From Modestobacter sp. (GTDB lineage Bacteria > Actinomycetota > Actinomycetes > Mycobacteriales > Geodermatophilaceae): a stretch of DNA of 11,351 nt. This document shows, one piece after another, positions 1 to 4,557 of this stretch. Each line of letters starts with the position of its first letter. The first letter of the stretch is position 1. The translations under genes were made by a program, and so were the position numbers. The stretch spans positions 1-11,351 of the forward strand of contig JAOPWO010000147.1 of assembly GCA_025965635.1 (NCBI GenBank), written 5' to 3'. The notes under the pieces are model-generated. The model was not told where the DNA came from. It saw only the letters and a list, made by a program, of their open reading frames with translations, and searched no databases.

Positions 1-936
1 GACCATCCGGAGCTCGCCGCGGGCGAGCATCGGCTTGATCATGTTGCCGGCGTCCATCGCGGAGTCACCGCTGGCCCCGGCGCCGACGATGGTGTGCAGC
101 TCGTCGATGAAGGTGACGACCTGCCCCTCGGCCTCGGTGATCTCCTGGAGCACGGCCTTCAGCCGCTCCTCGAACTCCCCCCGGTACTTCGCCCCGGCGA
201 CCATCGAACTCAGGTCCAGGGCCATCAGGCGCTTGCCCTTCAAACTCTCCGGGACGTCGCCGGCCACGATGCGCTGGGCCAGGCCCTCGACGATCGCGGT
301 CTTGCCGACACCGGGCTCGCCGATCAGCACCGGGTTGTTCTTGGTCCGCCGGGACAGCACCTGCACGACCCGGCGGATCTCGGTGTCCCGGCCGATGACC
401 GGGTCGATCTTGCCCTCCCGGGCGCGCGCGGTGAGGTCGACGGCGTACTTCTCCAGCGCCTGGAAGGTGTTCTCCGGATCGGGGCTGGTCACCTTCCGGT
501 TGCCGCGGACGGTGCGGAATGCCGCGAGCAGGGCGTCCCGCCCGGCGCCGGCGGCGTTGAGCACGGAGGCGGCCTCGCCCTCGGTCGTCGCCAGCCCGAC
601 CAGCAGGTGCTCGGTGGAGACGAACTCGTCGCCCAGCGCGGAGGCCTGCTCGCCGGCCGCGTTGATCACCCGCAGCAGCTCGCGGGAGGGCGACGGGGCG
701 GGCACGGTGGCCCCGCTGACCCGCGGCATCCGGTTGACCGCCGCATCGGCCTTGGCCCGGACGTCGGCCGGGTCGGCGCCGGTGGCCTGAAGCAGCGGAC
801 CGGCGATGCCGTCGTTCTGCTCGAGCAGCGCGACGAGGAGGTGCAGCGGCTCGAGGGCGGCCTGACCACGGTCGACCGCCAGCCGCTGGGCGGCGGCGAA
901 CGCCTCTTGCGAACGGGTGGTGAGCTTGTCTGCCAT
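1..936 (-). CDS. clpB: ATP-dependent disaggregase ClpB, N-terminal 312 residues (cut by window edge)
   Basis: ClpB is a cytosolic hexameric AAA+ disaggregase that works with DnaK to pull apart heat- or oxidant-aggregated proteins. The visible part starts MADKLTTRSQEAF and has the double Clp-N repeat (residues about 5-145), the linker, and most of the first AAA+ domain. That domain has Walker A GEPGVGKT at 206-213, the pore-loop KYRGEFEERL around 250-259, and Walker B with IDE at 277-279. The reading frame is open to the window edge with no frameshift; the rest of AAA1, the coiled-coil middle domain and AAA2 lie outside. The ATG at 936 is the canonical family start. A purine-rich AGGAGAGG (951-958) lies upstream at a rather long 14-nt spacing. 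The HAIR element and stress-sigma promoter just upstream (983-1017) indicate heat-shock and probably oxidative-stress control. The full Clp-N plus AAA1 architecture and HAIR context favour ClpB over ClpC. Confidence 0.97.
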   Translation of the reverse strand, partial: MADKLTTRSQEAFAAAQRLAVDRGQAALEPLHLLVALLEQNDGIAGPLLQATGADPADVRAKADAAVNRMPRVSGATVPAPSPSRELLRVINAAGEQASALGDEFVSTEHLLVGLATTEGEAASVLNAAGAGRDALLAAFRTVRGNRKVTSPDPENTFQALEKYAVDLTARAREGKIDPVIGRDTEIRRVVQVLSRRTKNNPVLIGEPGVGKTAIVEGLAQRIVAGDVPESLKGKRLMALDLSSMVAGAKYRGEFEERLKAVLQEITEAEGQVVTFIDELHTIVGAGASGDSAMDAGNMIKPMLARGELRMV

Positions 937-982
937 GGTCTGGGGCGGGTCCTCTCCTGGGCACGGTCCGGTCAGGTGATCC

Positions 983-1017
983 AACGATCGGAGAGTTGAG
1001 TCTGTTCCACTCAACTC
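983..1017 (-). promoter_or_regulatory. HAIR operator (HspR) overlapping a SigH/SigR-type promoter of clpB
   Basis: A perfect 9-bp inverted repeat (GAGTTGAGT at 993-1001, ACTCAACTC at 1009-1017) is separated by 7 bp. It contains the TTGAGT-N7-ACTCAA core of the HspR-associated inverted repeat (full consensus CTTGAGT-N7-ACTCAAG), known to repress dnaK and clpB operons in actinobacteria. On the minus strand the 7-bp spacer supplies GGAACA (1008-1003). It is followed after exactly 16 bp by CGTT (986-983), which matches the SigH/SigR pattern GGAAY-N18-GTT. Transcription would begin near 976, about 40 nt before the clpB start. The operator therefore sits on the -35 box, so HspR binding should block the stress sigma factor. 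Confidence 0.85.
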
Positions 1018-1072
1018 CGTGGGGGCGCACCGGGATGACGGACGTCGGGACCGCCCCCGCCGGGTGGCGCCT

Positions 1073-1085
1073 TAGGCTGGCGCCA
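1073..1085 (+). promoter_or_regulatory. Probable leaderless promoter (-10 TAGGCT) of the OhrR-type gene
   Basis: TAGGCT at 1073-1078 matches the actinobacterial TANNNT -10 form. Its end is 7 bp before the A of the ATG at 1085, so transcription should start at or next to the start codon. No Shine-Dalgarno-like purine run precedes the ATG, which fits a leaderless mRNA. The -35 region is weak. A GGGGGCG/CGCCCCC inverted repeat (1021-1027 and 1052-1058) lies just upstream, but its role is unknown. Confidence 0.5.
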
Positions 1086-1549
1086 TGACGGACACCCCGT
1101 CGCCGAGCGTGGCTCTCGACGACCAGCTGTGCTTCGCGCTCTATGCGGCCTCCCGCGCGATCACTGCGCGCTACCGGCCCATGCTCGACGAGCTCGGGCT
1201 GACCTATCCCCAGTACCTGGTGCTCATGCTGCTCTGGGAGGACGACGGCCAGACGGTCGGCCAGCTGGGTGCCCGGCTGGCACTCGACTCCGGCACACTC
1301 TCGCCCCTGCTCAAGCGGCTCACCGCGGCGGGCCTGGTGACCCGGCACCGCCGCGCCGACGACGAGCGCTCGGTGTCGATCCGGCTGACCGACGCGGGCA
1401 GGGCGCTGGAGGGCCCGGCCTGCTCGGTGTCGGCCCAGATGATCGACGCGCTGGCCATGGGCACCGAGGAGTTCGCGTCGCTGCGGAACCTGCTGCACGT
1501 CATCACCGAGCGGGTCAGCGCACCACAGGCGGACGCCACCTCCGTCTGA
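1085..1549 (+). CDS. ohrR: OhrR-type MarR-family organic-peroxide-sensing repressor
   Basis: This is a 154-residue MarR-family dimeric winged-helix repressor. The N-terminal block LCFALYAASRAITARYRP and the TYPQYLVLMLLWE block are hallmarks of the OhrR branch. Cys16 aligns with the peroxide-sensing Cys15 of Bacillus subtilis OhrR. Tyr30 and Tyr41 have the same spacing (C+14, C+25) as the two tyrosines that bind the sulfenate there. The recognition helix is near residues 68-81 and the wing contains RADDERSVSIRLT at 90-102. A second cysteine, Cys113, could allow disulfide (2-Cys type) chemistry, but its position is not the textbook one. The ATG at 1085 lacks an SD and is probably leaderless. 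The osmC gene follows 110 bp downstream on the same strand and is the likely target, together with autoregulation. Family assignment is strong; the exact oxidant sensed is inferred. Confidence 0.88.
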   Translation: MTDTPSPSVALDDQLCFALYAASRAITARYRPMLDELGLTYPQYLVLMLLWEDDGQTVGQLGARLALDSGTLSPLLKRLTAAGLVTRHRRADDERSVSIRLTDAGRALEGPACSVSAQMIDALAMGTEEFASLRNLLHVITERVSAPQADATSV

Positions 1550-1659
1550 ACCGGCACCGCCGGGCTCCGGCTGGCGGCAGCCGCCCGGCCGGGAGATGGT
1601 CGGGGACGACACGTCCCGCCGGCCGGCTCGCGGTCGGCGGCACCCACCGAGGAGGTCCG

Positions 1660-2100
1660 ATGCCCACCCGCACCGCCCGCACCGCCTGGAACGGCTCGTT
1701 GCAGGACGGGTCCGGCCAGGTCGAGCTGTCCAGCTCGAAGGTCGGCACCTACGAGGTGTCCTTCCCCAGGCGCACCGCCGACGAGGCCGGTGGCACCTCC
1801 AGCCCCGAGGAGCTCATCGCCGCGGCGCACTCGTCCTGCTTCGCGATGGCCCTGTCCAACGAGGTCGGCAAGGCCGGGGGCACCACGCAGTCCCTCGAGG
1901 TGACCGCCGACGTGACGCTCGGCCAGGTGGACGGCGCGCCGACCATCACGACGATCAAGCTCACCGTCCGTGGCGAGGTCGACGGCCTGGACGCCGCCGG
2001 CTTCACGGCCGCGGCGCAGGCAGCCAAGGCCGGGTGCCCGGTCAGCCGGGCGCTCGCCGGCGTGGGCGACATCTCGGTCGACGCCAGCCTGGAGCAGTAG
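1660..2100 (+). CDS. osmC: OsmC-family peroxiredoxin (hydroperoxide reductase)
   Basis: This 146-residue protein belongs to the OsmC/Ohr fold, a cytosolic dimeric thiol peroxidase that reduces organic hydroperoxides and is usually recycled by a lipoyl-dependent system. The redox cysteines are Cys60 in EELIAAAHSSCFAMALS and Cys126 in KAGCPVSRAL. Both blocks, and the TADVTLGQV stretch, resemble Escherichia coli OsmC more than Ohr. The length is normal for OsmC (about 143). The start is fixed by a near-perfect AGGAGGT at 1650-1656, just before the ATG. Its immediate upstream neighbour is an OhrR-type regulator, whose usual partner is ohr, so OsmC appears to be the peroxide-induced enzyme here. 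The 110-bp gap to the regulator shows no clear promoter, so co-transcription is likely. Transcription ends at the hairpin at 2138-2171. Confidence 0.93.
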   Translation: MPTRTARTAWNGSLQDGSGQVELSSSKVGTYEVSFPRRTADEAGGTSSPEELIAAAHSSCFAMALSNEVGKAGGTTQSLEVTADVTLGQVDGAPTITTIKLTVRGEVDGLDAAGFTAAAQAAKAGCPVSRALAGVGDISVDASLEQ

Positions 2101-2137
2101 CCGGGGACCGGCTCGACCACGACGACCCGCCGGACAC

Positions 2138-2171
2138 GACGACGGGCCCACCCCAGGACGGGCCCGTCGTC
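2138..2171. terminator. Bidirectional terminator hairpin between convergent genes
   Basis: Perfect 12-bp arms GACGACGGGCCC (2138-2149) and GGGCCCGTCGTC (2160-2171) enclose a 10-nt loop. It lies between the stop of osmC and the stop of the convergent MFS gene (stop codon 2179-2177). There is no T-run on either side, which is common for terminators in GC-rich actinobacteria. Position and stem strength support a shared terminator. Confidence 0.75.
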
Positions 2172-2176
2172 CCGGC

Positions 2177-3865
2177 TCAGGGTGCTCGGCGCGCGCTCCG
2201 GACCGGGGCGGCCAGCCGGGCGTCGACGTCCGCGGTCGCGTCCGCGGTCCCGCCCGGCGCGCGGACGGCGTCGACCGGGGCCTGCATCCGCTGGTCGCCG
2301 GACTGGGTGCGCAGCGCAACCTCACGGATGAAGACGATCGCGACGATCGTGACGATCGACAGCAGGGCGGAGATCAGGAAGATCCGGCCGGTCGCGTCGC
2401 CGTAGGAGACCGCGATCAGCTCGCGCAGGGCGGGCGGGGCGTCGGCCAGGTCGGCCAGGCCCACGTCGCCACCGCCGGAGGTCACGGCGGGCGCCCCGGG
2501 CACGTCGGCGAGGCCTTCCTGGATGAGCAGCCCGACCCGGCTGCTGAGCACCGCACCCAGCACCGAGACGCCGATCGTGCCGCCCAGGCTGCGGAAGAAG
2601 GCCACCGCCGAGCTGGCCGCACCGAGGTCCCGGGCGGCCACGGTGTTCTGCACCGCGAGCACCAGGTTCTGCATGGTCATGCCGATGCCGAGGCCCAGCA
2701 CGGCGAGGAACACGCCCAGCACGACCATGTCGGTCTCGTGGTCGATCGTGGCGAGCAGCGCGAAGCCGCCGGCGACGAGCACCGAACCGGCCACCAGGTA
2801 GGCCTTCCACCGGCCGTAGCGGGAGATCAGGATGCCCGACGCCGTCGAGGACACCAGCAGGCCGGCCACCATCGGGATGGTCAGCAGCCCGGCGGCGGTC
2901 GGTGAGTAGCCGCGGGAGATCTGCAGGTACTGGCCGAGGAAGACCGTCGAGCCGAACATGGCCACACCGATCGCCACGCTGGCGATGATGGACAGCGTCG
3001 TCGTGCGGTCGCGGAACAGCCGGAGCGGGACGATCGGCTCGTCCACCCGCAGCTCGGTCACGACGAAGGCGATGACGGCGAGCACGCCACCGCCGACGAA
3101 CAGCGCGCTCTCGGTGGAGATCCAGTCGAAGCTGCTGCCGGCCAGGGTCACCCAGATCAGCAGGGCCGAGACGCCGGCGGTGAGGAACGTCGCGCCGAGG
3201 TAGTCGATGGAGACGTCGCGCTTGACCACCGGCAGGTGCAGCGTGCGCTGCAGCAGGACCAGGGCGATGAGGCCGAAGGGGATGCCGACGTAGAAGCACC
3301 AGCGCCAGCCGAGCCAGCTGGTGTCGACCAGCAGGCCGCCGATGAGCGGGCCCCCGACGGTGGCCACCGCCATCACCGCGCCGACCAGGCCGGAGTACCG
3401 GCCGCGCTCCCGCGGGCTGATCATCGCGGCCATGGCGATCTGCACCAACGCGGTGATCCCGCCCAGCCCCAGCCCCTGCAGCACCCGCCAGCCGATGAGC
3501 GTGGGCACCGACTGGGACAGCCCGGCCAGCATCGAGCCGACCACGAACACCACGATCGACACCTGGATCAGCAGCTTCTTGCTGAACAGGTCGGCCAGCT
3601 TGCCCCAGATCGGGGTGCTCGCCGTGGAGGCCAGCAGGGTGGCGGTGACCACCCAGGTGTACTGACTCTGCGAGCCGCGCAGCTCGGTGATGATCGTCGG
3701 CAGGGCGTTGGACACGACCGTCGAGGACAGCATCGCGACGAACATCGCCAGCAACATCCCGGACAGCGCGGACAGGATCTGCTGGTGGGTCATCCCACCC
3801 TGCTGCTCGGCCGGCGCGAGGGAGGGCGGGCCGGCCACGGGCCGGACGGGGGTGGTGCTGCTCAT
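2177..3865 (-). CDS. DHA2-family (14-TMS, EmrB/QacA type) MFS multidrug exporter
   Basis: This 562-residue integral membrane protein probably exports drugs or toxic compounds using the proton gradient. The first helix starts near residue 30 and ends in LSSTVVSNALPTI. Other family signatures are motif A GKLADLFSKK (88-97), motif B RVLQGLGLGG with Arg127 (127-136), and motif C GAVMAVATVGGPLIGG (162-177). The WRWCFYVGIPFG block (187-198) is typical of 14-helix DHA2 members. Length and hydrophobicity fit 14 segments, with a long hydrophilic C-terminal tail of about 45 residues. The ATG at 3865 has AGGAGA 7-8 nt upstream. The reading frame stays open 38 codons further, but that stretch is proline- and arginine-rich and has no comparable ribosome site, so it was not used. 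It lies 67 bp downstream of a MarR gene on the same strand and is probably in its operon. In TM1 the acidic residue seen in many drug/proton antiporters is replaced by serine. The substrate cannot be predicted. Confidence 0.92.
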   Translation of the reverse strand: MSSTTPVRPVAGPPSLAPAEQQGGMTHQQILSALSGMLLAMFVAMLSSTVVSNALPTIITELRGSQSQYTWVVTATLLASTASTPIWGKLADLFSKKLLIQVSIVVFVVGSMLAGLSQSVPTLIGWRVLQGLGLGGITALVQIAMAAMISPRERGRYSGLVGAVMAVATVGGPLIGGLLVDTSWLGWRWCFYVGIPFGLIALVLLQRTLHLPVVKRDVSIDYLGATFLTAGVSALLIWVTLAGSSFDWISTESALFVGGGVLAVIAFVVTELRVDEPIVPLRLFRDRTTTLSIIASVAIGVAMFGSTVFLGQYLQISRGYSPTAAGLLTIPMVAGLLVSSTASGILISRYGRWKAYLVAGSVLVAGGFALLATIDHETDMVVLGVFLAVLGLGIGMTMQNLVLAVQNTVAARDLGAASSAVAFFRSLGGTIGVSVLGAVLSSRVGLLIQEGLADVPGAPAVTSGGGDVGLADLADAPPALRELIAVSYGDATGRIFLISALLSIVTIVAIVFIREVALRTQSGDQRMQAPVDAVRAPGGTADATADVDARLAAPVRSARRAP

Positions 3866-3932
3866 CTGCGGGTCTCCTGCGAGAAGTGGTCCGGGCGCTG
3901 CGGGGGAGCGGCGGCGCGGCCGCGGGACAGGC

Positions 3933-4415
3933 TCAGCCGGGGACCGGGGCGGTCGGTCGGGGAACGGGCCGGCGTGCACGCTCGAGGCCCGCCGTCAGCC
4001 GTTCCAGCTGGGCGGTCAGCGCGCGGGCCTCCTCGTCGGTCCAGTCGCGCAGCGCCTCGGCCGTCCACGCGCCCCGGACCGCACGGGTCCGGGCCAGTGC
4101 CACGGCACCTGCCGCGCTGAGGCTGATCAGGCTGGCCCGGCCGTCCAGCGGGTCGGGACGGCGGTGCACGTACCCCGCCCGCTCCAGCGCCGTCACCTGG
4201 CGGCTGGCCACCGAGACGTCCACACCGAGCCGTCCCGCCAGGGCGCTGCACCGCTGCGGTCCGCCCTGCTCGAGCGGGACGAGGACCACCCAGCCGGAGG
4301 AGGGCAGGTCGCCGAGGAGGTCGGCGGCGACCCGGGAGCCGAGCTGCCGCCCGGCCCGCACCAGCCGGCCGACGCCGGCGGTCAGCTGCTCGGAGGTCGT
4401 CGGGGTGATCGGCAC
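3933..4415 (-). CDS. MarR-family transcriptional regulator (efflux operon)
   Basis: This 160-residue winged-helix regulator has the MarR layout: an N-terminal dimerisation helix (about 5-35), a helix-turn-helix with CSALAGRLGVDVSVASRQV (56-74), the winged loop with DPLDGRASLISLS (88-100), and C-terminal dimerisation helices. The DGRA wing motif is the most diagnostic feature. The start is GTG at 4415; no strong SD precedes it. The MFS exporter begins 67 bp downstream on the same strand, so the usual arrangement of a ligand-released repressor controlling its own efflux pump is likely. The only cysteine is Cys56, which does not align with the sensing cysteine of OhrR proteins, so redox sensing is not suggested. 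The ligand is unknown. Confidence 0.9.
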   Translation of the reverse strand: MPITPTTSEQLTAGVGRLVRAGRQLGSRVAADLLGDLPSSGWVVLVPLEQGGPQRCSALAGRLGVDVSVASRQVTALERAGYVHRRPDPLDGRASLISLSAAGAVALARTRAVRGAWTAEALRDWTDEEARALTAQLERLTAGLERARRPVPRPTAPVPG

Positions 4416-4437
4416 GGGGTCCAGTGTGCACCGGTTG

Positions 4438-4472
4438 GTTGCTGTCTACAACTGTCGGCGCGGAGATGTCAC
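4438..4472 (-). promoter_or_regulatory. Candidate promoter/operator of the marR-MFS operon
   Basis: On the minus strand GTGACA (4472-4467) is followed after 18 bp by TAGACA (4448-4443), a moderate promoter-like pair about 28 bp before the GTG start. A short inverted repeat GTTG-N7-CAAC (4438-4452) covers the putative -10, where a MarR dimer could bind. The elements are weak matches, so this is a suggestion based on position. Confidence 0.3.
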
Positions 4473-4478
4473 CCACAA

Positions 4479-4520
4479 CACGACGGGCACCGGAGCGAGG
4501 TCGCTCCGGTGCCCGTCGTG
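4479..4520 (-). terminator. 20-bp perfect hairpin, terminator of the aminotransferase/dehydrogenase operon
   Basis: Perfectly complementary 20-nt arms occupy 4479-4498 and 4501-4520 with only GG between them. In RNA this gives about 19 pairs with a small loop. It begins 37 bp beyond the stop codon of the minus-strand dehydrogenase gene (4558) and lies upstream of the marR promoter, so it insulates the two operons. No U-tract follows the stem on the minus strand, as in many actinobacterial terminators. Confidence 0.75.
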
Positions 4521-4557
4521 GGGGTGCGCGCGGTGGCGTGCGCGGCGCTGCGTGCGG

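Noticed and set aside
1021..1058. GGGGGCG/CGCCCCC inverted repeat upstream of the OhrR-type gene as its operator
   Set aside because: The arms are simple G and C runs 24 bp apart, do not resemble known OhrR sites, and can occur by chance at this GC content.
65..1612. A 515-codon minus-strand frame across clpB and the OhrR-type gene
   Set aside because: It is out of frame with the recognisable ClpB sequence and its composition is Arg/Gly/Ala/Pro-rich shadow coding.
1550..1659. A separate promoter or small gene in the gap between the OhrR-type gene and osmC
   Set aside because: No promoter-like pair and no convincing short frame was found; only GC-rich sequence and the osmC ribosome site are visible.
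3866..3979. A 38-residue N-terminal extension of the MFS exporter
   Set aside because: It overlaps the end of the marR gene, is Pro/Arg-rich and lacks a good ribosome site. The ATG at 3865 has AGGAGA at proper spacing.
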